The notes under the pieces were generated by a model. It ran no database searches. It was given only the letters and a program-made list of their open reading frames with translations, and was not told where the DNA came from. The position numbers and the translations under genes are program-made. Positions 43,337 to 51,539 of a DNA stretch of 64,000 nt are shown one piece after another (within the stretch, counting starts at the first letter, position 1; the number at the start of each line of letters is the position of its first letter). The stretch comes from Streptomyces sp. HD. Its GTDB lineage: Bacteria; Actinomycetota; Actinomycetes; Streptomycetales; Streptomycetaceae. Location: NCBI RefSeq assembly GCF_028369295.1, contig NZ_JAQMYP010000028.1, positions 1 to 64,000 on the forward strand, read 5' to 3'.

Positions 43337-45883
43337 GTGGAGCATCCGGACCACGCACTCCACGAGTACCTGCGGGGCTTGGAGGGCAGGGCCAGGGCGA
43401 ACCGGATCCGGCAGGGAGCGGTGTACTCCCGTCGCGAGACAGCGAAGATCCTCGGCAAGGAATTCGAGGTCGATCTGGATGCCCGCAGGCTGAGCAACTG
43501 GCTGACCGACGACCCGCAGAGCCGCCAGGCACCCACCCCGTCCAATGAGCCGAAGCTCTGGGCCCTGGTACGACTCTGGTCGCGTTGGGCCGGGGAGCAG
43601 CCCGACCGACGACATCTCAACGAACTCCTCGAATCGGCCCAGCCCGTCCGACGCACCGTCGGGGCTTCGCCACCGATTCCGTCCTTCCTGCTCCCGCTGC
43701 TGGTGGACCAGATGGAGCGGGGAGAGGACTGGCCCTATGTCGTCCACGGTGGCACCGGTGCGCGACGGCCGCTGTCGGCCGTACACGTTCAGCAACGGCT
43801 CGACGAATCGCCGTCAGCCGATGAAGCCGGGACAGAAGCGAAGCGGGGACCTGTCGAGGACTTTCTCGATGATCCCGCCGGCTGTCATCTCCTACTGGAG
43901 TCCGGCCCGGGCAGCGGGAAGTCGACCTTGCTCGCCAGACTCGCCGGGCGCCTGTCCGCCGAAATCCTCGACGCGACAGTCACGCACCACACCTGCGTCC
44001 CGGTCTGGGCGACTGCCGAACAACTGACGAGCGGCCCGGGCGCAGTGGATCAGGAGTTGTCCCGGCTCGTCTTCGCCACGACCGAGCGCTATGAACGACG
44101 ATTTCTCGACGCCTCAAAAGGACTGCTGCCGGACGGATACTCCTGGCTCCTTCTGGTGGACGGGTTCGACGAGATCCCCATGGAGGCACGTAACCGCCTG
44201 GCCCTGCACCTCAGCACCATCGCCCGGAGCGAGGCCGGCCGAGCCGGGCACATCAAGATCATCAATTCGTGCCGTCCGCTGCACCCGGTGGAACGGGACC
44301 GCTTCATCGAAAGTGGATTCCTCGTTTGCTCCCTGTTGCCCTTCGACCGCTCACAGCTGGAGATATTCGCCGAGCGCTGGTTCGGGACGAGCGTTCCCGC
44401 ACGTCGTCAGGCCCAGGAATTCCTGCGGCAGGTCGACGCCGCGGAACTGCGGGATCTGGTGGCAGTGCCGTTGCTCGCAGCCGTGGCCGCCGCCGTGTTC
44501 GAAGCCTGGCCCGGACAACGCCTGCCCAACAATCAGTACGCTCTCTTCGACCAATACCGGACCTATCTCATGAGCGCGAAGGCCACCCAGCGCGAAGGCC
44601 TGTTCAGCCGGTTGCGTGCTCACGCGGGCAGGGACCCACGGGCCCTGGAGGCCGTCCGGTTTCTGCAGGAGAACCTCGACGCCGTCCTACGGCATATCGC
44701 CACTGAGGCGGTTCGGCACTTTTCAGAGCCCTTGGGCCACTCCGAGGAATCCGGTCAACGGGCCCCGTTCAACCTCCTCACGGTCGCGCTGGAATGGCTG
44801 CGTCCGAGCGTCGGTCCGCGTGCTCAGACGAGCATTCCCGGTTGGGGGGAATACGTCGCCGCCCTGCTGACATCGAGTGGGCTTCTCATGGCGACCGAGG
44901 GATCGATCCGGTTCCTGCATGCCAGCTTCGCTGAATTCCTGGCGGCCGAGGCTCGCTCCATGGATCTCCCCGATCATTTCGACGGAAGCTCCAAGGACTG
45001 GCAGAGGTTCACATTCGAGGCCGCACGTCTCTCAGGGCGCAAAGGGCGCGACCACCGCACCGCACTCGTTCACTACGCCCATCGGCACCCTTTGGCGGCG
45101 GAGGCCCTGCTGACCTGGCTGCTGGAGGGCAGCGCGGGGCATCAGCATGTCGCGGGACTTCTGATGGCTGAGGGCAGCCCGTACACGCCGGCCCAGTTGC
45201 AGACGTTCTTGTCGGCCCTGCCTCGTCTGCCCGCGGCGAGCCGGCGCGTCGCCAGTCAGCTGTCGGACCCCCTGGCCCAGGCATACCTCGCGCATCAAGT
45301 CCCCGCGTCGAAGACCCTCGCCCACGCAGAGTCGGTCGCCCACTACCCGATCGCGGACGAGCCTCTGTCCATCCGCGAGCAATCGGTCATCAGATCGCTG
45401 CTCGGCACGCTCGGTTGTAACGACGAACCGGATCCGGGTGACGACACATACCTGTTCTGTTCTCTCGTGTGCCATCTAGGGCTTGAGCCCCTCGTGGACC
45501 GCATGGCCCTCATCGACACCCTTTACGCCTTGGCTCCCAAGTGGGCCGATCACGCGACCCGGCACCTGCTTGAGATCACGAACTCGCCCCGGGCCGACCC
45601 TGCGACACGAATTCAGGCAGCGGAGTCGCTACTGGACTTCGACGGTGAGCATCTGTCGCACGTCGCTGAGGTTCTGCTGAAGCTGGCGACGGACAGGACC
45701 AACGCGTTCGACGATCGGTACGCGGCAATGGCGGCCCTGAGCGAACTCGGCGCCCCCTACCGCGACCAGGCGCGTGACCTCATGCAGTCCATGGCGGCCG
45801 AACAGGCTACGAGCGCACACCAACGTCATGAGCTGCTGGCGCATCTGCAGCTTCTGAGCAGCGGAGACAGTGGAACGGCCTAG
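43337..45883 (+). CDS. NACHT-type STAND ATPase
   Basis: An 848-residue protein. N-terminal 100 residues form a helical, HTH-like domain (YSRRETAKILGKEF, LWALVRLWSRWAGEQPDRRH). The NACHT module has Walker A LLESGPGSGKSTLLARLAG (about residue 190), Walker B LLLVDGFDEIPME (about 274) and the arginine-bearing NSCRPLHPVER (about 309). A winged-helix-like segment follows (SIRFLHASFAEFLAAEA, about 525), then about 300 residues of alpha-helical repeats of HEAT type. STAND proteins switch on by oligomerising after sensing a ligand; several bacterial NACHT proteins defend against phage. No obvious effector domain is seen. GTG at 43337 is the start used; GTG at 43289 is possible. Third-position GC is lower than in the flanking core genes. 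Confidence 0.85.
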   Translation: MEHPDHALHEYLRGLEGRARANRIRQGAVYSRRETAKILGKEFEVDLDARRLSNWLTDDPQSRQAPTPSNEPKLWALVRLWSRWAGEQPDRRHLNELLESAQPVRRTVGASPPIPSFLLPLLVDQMERGEDWPYVVHGGTGARRPLSAVHVQQRLDESPSADEAGTEAKRGPVEDFLDDPAGCHLLLESGPGSGKSTLLARLAGRLSAEILDATVTHHTCVPVWATAEQLTSGPGAVDQELSRLVFATTERYERRFLDASKGLLPDGYSWLLLVDGFDEIPMEARNRLALHLSTIARSEAGRAGHIKIINSCRPLHPVERDRFIESGFLVCSLLPFDRSQLEIFAERWFGTSVPARRQAQEFLRQVDAAELRDLVAVPLLAAVAAAVFEAWPGQRLPNNQYALFDQYRTYLMSAKATQREGLFSRLRAHAGRDPRALEAVRFLQENLDAVLRHIATEAVRHFSEPLGHSEESGQRAPFNLLTVALEWLRPSVGPRAQTSIPGWGEYVAALLTSSGLLMATEGSIRFLHASFAEFLAAEARSMDLPDHFDGSSKDWQRFTFEAARLSGRKGRDHRTALVHYAHRHPLAAEALLTWLLEGSAGHQHVAGLLMAEGSPYTPAQLQTFLSALPRLPAASRRVASQLSDPLAQAYLAHQVPASKTLAHAESVAHYPIADEPLSIREQSVIRSLLGTLGCNDEPDPGDDTYLFCSLVCHLGLEPLVDRMALIDTLYALAPKWADHATRHLLEITNSPRADPATRIQAAESLLDFDGEHLSHVAEVLLKLATDRTNAFDDRYAAMAALSELGAPYRDQARDLMQSMAAEQATSAHQRHELLAHLQLLSSGDSGTA

Positions 45884-46329
45884 TCGTTCTTGCCCTCCAG
45901 CCGGTCCTTGAGGAGTTGCTCGTCGCGTGGCAGTTCCTTGCGGACCTGCGGGCGGACGACGAGGGGTACCAGGACCTTGCCGACGCCGTGCCCCTCGAAG
46001 TCGAGGTCGATCGTCACGCGAGAACGGCGCCCGTCGTCGAGCGGCTCGATCTCACCGTGGGCGCGGGCCCTGACGGGGCCGTCCGTCCCGTGCAGATCCC
46101 AGCTGTGGGGAGGGTCGAGCTCGTCGAACTGCACGGTCATCGGAATCTGACGGTTCCCGACGCGCCGGGTGACCCGGACCCGGGAGCCGGCATGGATCGG
46201 TCCCTCGTCGAGCGACTCGACCGAGACCGCACTCAGCTGCCATTCCGGCAGATGAGAGGGGTCCGTCACGTACGCGTAGACATCGGCCGGGGCTCGATCG
46301 ACGTCGACGCTCTCTCGGATGATGGCCAT
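45880..46329 (-). CDS. SRPBCC family protein (polyketide cyclase-like)
   Basis: A 149-residue protein of the START/SRPBCC helix-grip fold: IRESVDVDRAPADVYAYVTD, PSHLPEWQLSAVSVE and RVTIDLDFEGHGVGKVLVPL are typical. The fold binds hydrophobic ligands. AAGGGG lies five bases before the ATG at 46329. Its stop codon shares CTAG with the stop of the convergent NACHT gene, an extreme case of convergent packing. Confidence 0.87.
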   Translation of the reverse strand: MAIIRESVDVDRAPADVYAYVTDPSHLPEWQLSAVSVESLDEGPIHAGSRVRVTRRVGNRQIPMTVQFDELDPPHSWDLHGTDGPVRARAHGEIEPLDDGRRSRVTIDLDFEGHGVGKVLVPLVVRPQVRKELPRDEQLLKDRLEGKND

Positions 46330-46385
46330 GATGACCCCCTTCGAGTGCCTTTGACGGCGTACACGGGAATCGTCCCACACACCAA

Positions 46386-46416
46386 GGAGCCTCCGCTCTG
46401 CAAGAACGGAGGCTCC
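46386..46416 (-). terminator. Hairpin terminator downstream of cdsA
   Basis: GGAGCCTCCG and CGGAGGCTCC form a perfect 10-bp stem with an 11-base loop. It lies 80 bases beyond the cdsA stop and upstream of the SRPBCC gene, so it should insulate the two. Confidence 0.82.
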
Positions 46417-46421
46417 TCGGA

Positions 46422-46492
46422 CACCGACCAACCAGACGCTGACCGATCAGACGCCGGCCGACCAGACGCCGGCCGACCAGACGCAGACCCGA
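46422..46492. repeat. 15-bp minisatellite after cdsA
   Basis: GACCAGACGCCGGCC and variants (gaccaaccagacgct, gaccgatcagacgcc) repeat about four to five times between the cdsA stop and its terminator. No coding role is apparent. Confidence 0.85.
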
Positions 46493-46496
46493 CCCG

Positions 46497-47663
46497 TCAG
46501 CCCGACCCCACGAACAGCACCAGCAGCAGCCACACCACCGGAGCGGTAGGCAGCAACGAGTCCAACCGGTCCATGATCCCGCCATGACCCGGCAGCAGCG
46601 TGCCCATGTCCTTGATGCCCAGGTCGCGCTTGATCATCGACTCGCCGAGGTCACCCAGCGTCGCGCTGGCCGCGACCGCGAGGCCCAGCAGCAGGCCCTG
46701 CCACCAAGTGCCGTCGTCGATCAGGAAGTGCATGCACAGGGCGCCCGCCACCATCGCGAAGCTGACCGCGCCCAGCAGGCCCTCGCGGGTCTTGCCGGGG
46801 CTGATGCGCGGGGCGAGCTTGGTCTTGCCGAAGCGCCAGCCGATGGCGTACGCACCGGTGTCGCTGACGACCGTCAGCAGCAGGAACGTCAGGACACGCC
46901 ACGCCCCGTCGTCGGCCGTCAGCATCATCGCGACGAACGTCGCCAGGAACGGCACGTAGAACGCCGCGAAGACGCCCGCGGTGACGTCCTTGAGGTAGCC
47001 CTCCGGCGGCTCCGTCATCCGCCAGACCAGCACGGCCAACGCGGTCAGCGCCATCGCCACCCAGGCGCCCTCGGCACCCCGGACGTACCCGGCGACGACC
47101 ATGGCCGCACCGCCGAGCGCGAGCGGGACCAGCGGCGCCTTGATGCCCTTGCGCTCCTCAAGCCGCTTGGTCAGCTCCCACAGACCCACGACGACGGCGA
47201 CCGCTACGACTCCGACGAACACGGCCTTGACGACGAACAGCGACGCGACGATCACCACGCCCAGCCCGACACCGACCCCTATGGCAGCACTCAGGTCACG
47301 CCCCGCGCTCTTCTTCTGCGGCGGGGGCGCCGGCTGCGAGGCGTCGGGCATGGGCTCCGGATTCTGCTGCGCCGCCTCGAAGGGCCGCGCCTGCGGCGTG
47401 TCGTACGGCCGCGCATGCGGCGGCTGTTCGCGGAACAAGGGGCCGCTCAGCCGAGCGGCCCCCCGATCGTCATCCTGGTCTCCGCCATACGCGGGTACGT
47501 CGGGCACGATGGGCATGGGGCGAGTCTGCTGCGCCTGAGGCGCATCGTACGCGGGACCCGCCGGGGCAGCCCCCTGGACAGGTCCACGCGCGGCGGCCCC
47601 CCAGTACCCGGCTTGACCGGCGTCGCCGGCTTGTGGCGGTGCCCCCCAGGAAGAGTCGTTCAT
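46497..47663 (-). CDS. cdsA: Phosphatidate cytidylyltransferase CdsA
   Basis: A 388-residue membrane enzyme making CDP-diacylglycerol from CTP and phosphatidic acid, the branch point of phospholipid synthesis. The C-terminal signature is complete: LGDLGESMIKRDLGIKDM with LLPGHGGIMDRLDS. About eight helices fill residues 130-385. The first 120 residues are a Pro/Gln-rich, disordered extension rare outside actinobacteria. Its ATG overlaps the frr stop (TGATG). Confidence 0.95.
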   Translation of the reverse strand: MNDSSWGAPPQAGDAGQAGYWGAAARGPVQGAAPAGPAYDAPQAQQTRPMPIVPDVPAYGGDQDDDRGAARLSGPLFREQPPHARPYDTPQARPFEAAQQNPEPMPDASQPAPPPQKKSAGRDLSAAIGVGVGLGVVIVASLFVVKAVFVGVVAVAVVVGLWELTKRLEERKGIKAPLVPLALGGAAMVVAGYVRGAEGAWVAMALTALAVLVWRMTEPPEGYLKDVTAGVFAAFYVPFLATFVAMMLTADDGAWRVLTFLLLTVVSDTGAYAIGWRFGKTKLAPRISPGKTREGLLGAVSFAMVAGALCMHFLIDDGTWWQGLLLGLAVAASATLGDLGESMIKRDLGIKDMGTLLPGHGGIMDRLDSLLPTAPVVWLLLVLFVGSG

Positions 47664-48220
47664 CAGACCTCAAGCAGCTCCGCTTCCTTGTGCTTCAGGA
47701 GCTCGTCCACCTGGGCGACGTACTTGTGCGTGGTGTCGTCGAGCTCCTTCTCCGCACGGCGGCCCTCGTCCTCACCGATCTCGCCGTCCTTGATCAGCTT
47801 GTCGATGGCGTCCTTGGCCTTGCGGCGCACGGAGCGGATGGACACACGCGCGTCCTCGGCCTTGCCCTTGGCGACCTTGATGTAGTCGCGGCGACGCTCC
47901 TCGGTGAGCTCGGGGAACACCACTCGGATGATGTTGCCGTCGTTGCTCGGGTTGACGCCGAGGTCGGAGTCCCGGATCGCCTGCTCGATGTTGCGCAGGG
48001 CGCTCTTGTCGAACGGGGTCACGACCGCCATGCGCGGCTCCGGCACGGAGAACGAAGCCAGCTGGTTGATCGGCGTCGGCGCGCCGTAGTAGTCGGCCAC
48101 GATCTTGTTGAACATCGCCGGGTGCGCACGACCGGTACGGATCGCGGCGAAGTCCTCCTTGGCGACCACGACGGCCTTCTCCATCTTCTCCTCGGCTTCG
48201 AGGAGGGTCTCTTCGATCAC
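47663..48220 (-). CDS. frr: Ribosome recycling factor
   Basis: A 185-residue factor that splits post-termination ribosomes together with EF-G. The whole sequence fits the family: MIEETLLEAEEKMEKAV at the start, AIRTGRAHPAMFNKI, and the long helices VFPELTEERRRDYIKVAKGK and EKELDDTTHKYVAQVDELLK. The start is GTG at 48220 by family length; an extra GTG lies one codon upstream. It is coupled to cdsA downstream and 166 bases from pyrH upstream. Confidence 0.97.
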   Translation of the reverse strand: MIEETLLEAEEKMEKAVVVAKEDFAAIRTGRAHPAMFNKIVADYYGAPTPINQLASFSVPEPRMAVVTPFDKSALRNIEQAIRDSDLGVNPSNDGNIIRVVFPELTEERRRDYIKVAKGKAEDARVSIRSVRRKAKDAIDKLIKDGEIGEDEGRRAEKELDDTTHKYVAQVDELLKHKEAELLEV

Positions 48221-48389
48221 CACTTGCTCCTGCGTGTCTTGAGTAAAGGCCCGGCTGCGGTTCCAAGGTGGGGGCGGCGGCCGGCTGCGTCGCGTCTTCT
48301 TCCTGCACGGTTCCCGACCGGCAGGACATTGTCCATCCCCCGGTCAGGGTCCGTCCCGTCCGTCCCCCGGACGGGGTTGTTCTCGGGCG

Positions 48390-49148
48390 TCAGCCCTGGC
48401 TGCCCTGCTCACCCACAAGCGTGCCGATCTTCTCACCCTTGACGGCGCGTGCGATATTGCCCTCCGCCAGGAGCTCGAAGACGAGGATCGGGAGCTTGTT
48501 GTCACGGCACAGGGTGACGGCGGTGGCATCGGCGACCTTGAGATCGCGGGTGATGACCTCGCCGTAGCCGAGGGAGTCGAACTTGACCGCGTCGGGGTTG
48601 GTCTTCGGGTCGGAGTCGTAGACCCCGTCCACGCCGTTCTTGCCCATGAGCAGCGCCTCGGCGTCGATCTCCAGGGCGCGCTGGGCGGCGGTGGTGTCGG
48701 TGGAGAAGTACGGCATGCCCATACCGGCGCCGAAGATGACCACGCGGCCCTTCTCCAGGTGCCGTACGGCACGCAGCGGGATGTAGGGCTCGGCGACCTG
48801 ACCCATGGTGATGGCGGTCTGGACCCGGCTGTCGATGCCCTCCTTCTCCAGGAAGTCCTGGAGGGCGAGGCAGTTCATCACGGTGCCGAGCATGCCCATG
48901 TAGTCGGAGCGGGCCCGGTCCATGCCGCGCTGCTGGAGTTCGGCGCCGCGGAAGAAGTTGCCGCCGCCGATGACGACCGCGACCTGCGCCCCGTCGCGTA
49001 CGACCGCGGCGATCTCGCGGGCGATCTTGTGCACCACGTCCGGGTCGACGCCGAGGCCCCCGCCACCGGAGAAGGCCTCTCCGGACAGCTTCAGCAGAAA
49101 CCGGCCGCGTACTTTGCCGTCGTCGCTCTTCTGGGCCTTGGTGGTCAT
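48390..49148 (-). CDS. pyrH: UMP kinase PyrH
   Basis: A 252-residue kinase converting UMP to UDP. Typical segments are FLLKLSGEAFSGGGGLGVDP, VAVVIGGGNFFRGAELQQRG, FGAGMGMPYFSTDTTAAQRA and MGKNGVDGVYDSDPKTNPDA. It follows tsf with a terminator hairpin between, and precedes frr. Bacterial UMP kinases are hexamers controlled by GTP and UTP; the sequence is compatible with this. Confidence 0.97.
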   Translation of the reverse strand: MTTKAQKSDDGKVRGRFLLKLSGEAFSGGGGLGVDPDVVHKIAREIAAVVRDGAQVAVVIGGGNFFRGAELQQRGMDRARSDYMGMLGTVMNCLALQDFLEKEGIDSRVQTAITMGQVAEPYIPLRAVRHLEKGRVVIFGAGMGMPYFSTDTTAAQRALEIDAEALLMGKNGVDGVYDSDPKTNPDAVKFDSLGYGEVITRDLKVADATAVTLCRDNKLPILVFELLAEGNIARAVKGEKIGTLVGEQGSQG

Positions 49149-49186
49149 CGAGATCCCGCCTTTGTTACGTGGTGCACATACGAAGA

Positions 49187-49237
49187 AGGCCACTGCCGGC
49201 CCGGGCGTGTTTCGCATCCCATGCGCGGCAATGGCCT
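49187..49237 (-). terminator. Hairpin between tsf and pyrH
   Basis: AGGCCACTGCCG and CGGCAATGGCCT pair with one mismatch (11 of 12) around a 27-base loop, about 105 bases after the tsf stop and before the pyrH start. It could partially separate rpsB-tsf from pyrH-frr-cdsA. Confidence 0.65.
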
Positions 49238-49343
49238 CCTCGTCAGATCTGCTGTCGTCCGTCACGCGCGCGTGCGCGGTGACGGCGTCCGCCAACGACT
49301 GCCCCAGACCCTATCGGGGTCGGGCGCCGATCGCGGTACGGAC

Positions 49344-50180
49344 TCAGATGCCGACCTTGATGCGCGCGAAGCGCTTCAGGGTGACACCGGCCTCGTCCAG
49401 AACCTTCTGGACGGACTTCTTGTTGTCGAGCGCGTACGGCTGACCGAGCAGCGTGGCGTCCTTGAAGAAGCCGTTGAGGCGACCCTCGACGATCTTCGGC
49501 AGGGCGGCCTCGGGCTTGCCCTCGGCGCGGGTGGTCTCCTCGGCGACGCGGCGCTCGGACTCGACGACCTCGGCCGGCACGTCCTCCTTGGAGAGGTACT
49601 TCGGCGCGAAGGCGGCGATGTGCTGGGCGATGCCCTTGGCGACGTCGGCGTTCGGCTTGTCCAGCTCGACGAGGACACCGATCTGCGGGGGCAGGTCGGG
49701 CATCGTGCGGTGCATGTAGGCGAGGACGAAGCCGTCGGCGTACTGCGCGAAGCGGTCCAGGACGATCTTCTCGCCGAGGTTGGCGTTGGCCTCGTCCACG
49801 AACGCCTGGACGGTCTTGCCGGCCTCGATCTCGGAGGCGAGCAGGGCGTCGAGGTCGGCCGGGGAGGTCGCGGCGACGTGCTGCGCGATCTGGTTCGCGA
49901 CGGCCTGGAACTTCTCGCCCTTGGCGACGAAGTCCGTCTCGCACTTCAGCTCGACGATGACGCCGGAGGAGTTGTCGTCGGCGATGATCGAGACCACGGC
50001 GCCGTTCTCGGCGGAGCGGCCCTCGCGCTTGGCGACGCCCTTCTGGCCCTTGATACGGAGCGCCTCGACGGCCTTCTCGACGTTGCCCTCGGCCTCGTCC
50101 AGCGCCTTCTTGCAGTCCATCATGCCGGCGCCGGTGAGCTCGCGGAGCTTCTTGACGTCGGCGGCGGTGTAGTTCGCCAT
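49344..50180 (-). CDS. tsf: Translation elongation factor Ts
   Basis: A 278-residue nucleotide exchange factor for EF-Tu. The N-terminal UBA-like domain (AADVKKLRELTGAGMMDCKK with ALDEAEGNVEKAVEALR) and the TDFVAKGEKF motif that contacts EF-Tu are intact. It lies between rpsB (hairpin in the 176-base gap) and pyrH. Confidence 0.97.
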   Translation of the reverse strand: MANYTAADVKKLRELTGAGMMDCKKALDEAEGNVEKAVEALRIKGQKGVAKREGRSAENGAVVSIIADDNSSGVIVELKCETDFVAKGEKFQAVANQIAQHVAATSPADLDALLASEIEAGKTVQAFVDEANANLGEKIVLDRFAQYADGFVLAYMHRTMPDLPPQIGVLVELDKPNADVAKGIAQHIAAFAPKYLSKEDVPAEVVESERRVAEETTRAEGKPEAALPKIVEGRLNGFFKDATLLGQPYALDNKKSVQKVLDEAGVTLKRFARIKVGI

Positions 50181-50281
50181 GATTCTGTGAATCTTTCTCG
50201 AAGTCTGGAAGATCGAAGATCTACGGGGTCTACCGCCCTGGAATAGCCGGGGCCGCCGACATTCCGTCGACCTACGGGTGA

Positions 50282-50342
50282 ACGGCGGGAGCGGAGTTCA
50301 CCGCGCCGGAGGCGCAGTGGGATGCACTACCGCTCCCGCCGT
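50282..50342 (-). terminator. Hairpin between rpsB and tsf (attenuator or processing site)
   Basis: ACGGCGGGAGCGG pairs perfectly with CCGCTCCCGCCGT, a 13-bp stem with a 35-base loop that contains a smaller hairpin GCGCC/GGCGC. It begins only 15 bases after the rpsB stop. In other bacteria the rpsB-tsf gap holds a partial terminator setting the S2:EF-Ts ratio; the same is likely here. Confidence 0.8.
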
Positions 50343-50356
50343 CAACGCTGACGGTG

Positions 50357-51268
50357 TCAGGCCTGCTCGCCCTCGGCGGCCGGAGCCTCGGCAGCGGGGG
50401 CCTCGGCAGCCGGAGCCTCGGCGGCCGGAGCCTCGGCAGCCGGAGCCTCGGCGGCCGGAGCCTCGGCCGGCTTCTCGGCAGCCTCGTCGGCCTTCTTCTC
50501 GCCCTCAAGCAGGTCGCGCTCCCACTCGGCGAGCGGCTCGCCGGCGGCCTTCTCGCCCTTGCCCTCCGTCGCCACGCCGGAACGGGCGATGAGGCCCTCG
50601 GCGACGGCGTCGGCGATCACACGGGTGAGCAGGGTGACGGAGCGGATCGCGTCGTCGTTGCCCGGGATCTTGTAGTCGACCTCGTCGGGGTCACAGTTGG
50701 TGTCGAGGATGGCGACAACCGGAATGTTGAGCTTCCGGGCCTCACCGACAGCGATGTGCTCCTTCTTGGTGTCCACGATCCAGACGGCGCTGGGCACCTT
50801 CTGCATCTCGCGGATACCGCCGAGGGTCTTCTCCAGCTTGGCCTTCTCGCGCGAGAGCACGAGAAGCTCCTTCTTGGTCAGACCGGAGGACGCGACGTCC
50901 TCGAAGTCGATCTGCTCAAGCTCCTTGAGGCGCTGCAGACGCTTGTAGACGGTCGAGAAGTTGGTGAGCATGCCGCCCAGCCAGCGCTGGTTGACGTAGG
51001 GCATGCCGACGCGGGTGGCCTGCTCGGCGATGGCCTCCTGCGCCTGCTTCTTCGTACCGACGAACATGACCGTGCCGCCGTGGGCGACGGTCTCCTTGAC
51101 GAACTCGTAGGCGCGGTCGATGTACGACAGCGACTGGAGCAGGTCGATGATGTAGATGCCGTTGCGCTCCGTGAAGATGAAGCGCTTCATCTTCGGGTTC
51201 CAACGACGGGTCTGGTGACCGAAGTGGACGCCGCTCTCCAGCAGCTCCCGCATCGTGACGACGGCCAT
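50357..51268 (-). CDS. rpsB: 30S ribosomal protein S2
   Basis: A 303-residue ribosomal protein. The conserved core is clear: MRELLESGVHFGHQTRRWNP, NGIYIIDLLQSLSYIDRAYE, VNQRWLGGMLTNFSTVYKRL and VAILDTNCDPDEVDYKIPGN. After about residue 265 the protein carries a low-complexity tail of repeated APAAE units, encoded by a 15-base tandem repeat, making it longer than the E. coli protein (about 240). First gene of rpsB-tsf. Confidence 0.97.
   Translation of the reverse strand: MAVVTMRELLESGVHFGHQTRRWNPKMKRFIFTERNGIYIIDLLQSLSYIDRAYEFVKETVAHGGTVMFVGTKKQAQEAIAEQATRVGMPYVNQRWLGGMLTNFSTVYKRLQRLKELEQIDFEDVASSGLTKKELLVLSREKAKLEKTLGGIREMQKVPSAVWIVDTKKEHIAVGEARKLNIPVVAILDTNCDPDEVDYKIPGNDDAIRSVTLLTRVIADAVAEGLIARSGVATEGKGEKAAGEPLAEWERDLLEGEKKADEAAEKPAEAPAAEAPAAEAPAAEAPAAEAPAAEAPAAEGEQA
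50372..50470. repeat. 15-bp repeat encoding the APAAE tail of S2
   Basis: Six to seven 15-base units (ggcggccggagcctc and variants with ggcagc) give a repeated Ala-Pro-Ala-Ala-Glu tail. In-frame units permit length variation without loss of the ribosomal protein. Confidence 0.9.
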
Positions 51269-51471
51269 GGCCGTGTTCTCCTTGGTTCTCGGTTGTGCCG
51301 CGGGGGCCGGATGGCTCCCGCGCCTGACGCCCACATGCGCCGTGCCACTAAGGACCGAGGGGCGCTGACACGGACCGTTTCCGGTGGCCGTGTCGGGGCG
51401 TGCGAAGTCGACCCGGTGACCCGGATCGCCAGAAGAAGTGTACGGGACCCGCGAGGCCCTGGGTGACGCCG

Positions 51472-51498
51472 CTGTCCACAACCCGGGAGTTATCCACA
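51472..51498. other. Two DnaA-box-like nonamers upstream of rpsB
   Basis: CTGTCCACA at 51472-51480 and a perfect TTATCCACA at 51490-51498 stand in tandem, same orientation, between the divergent rpsB and M23 peptidase genes. The spacing is 18 bases from start to start. This is not an origin, but DnaA could regulate or be titrated here. Confidence 0.4.
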
Positions 51499-51539
51499 GA
51501 TCCCGGCCATGATCTGCGGGGGTGCGGGACGGTTCTCGC

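Noticed and set aside
51472..51498. A replication origin near the paired DnaA boxes
   Set aside because: Only two boxes, no dnaA, dnaN or rpmH nearby and no A/T-rich unwinding region.
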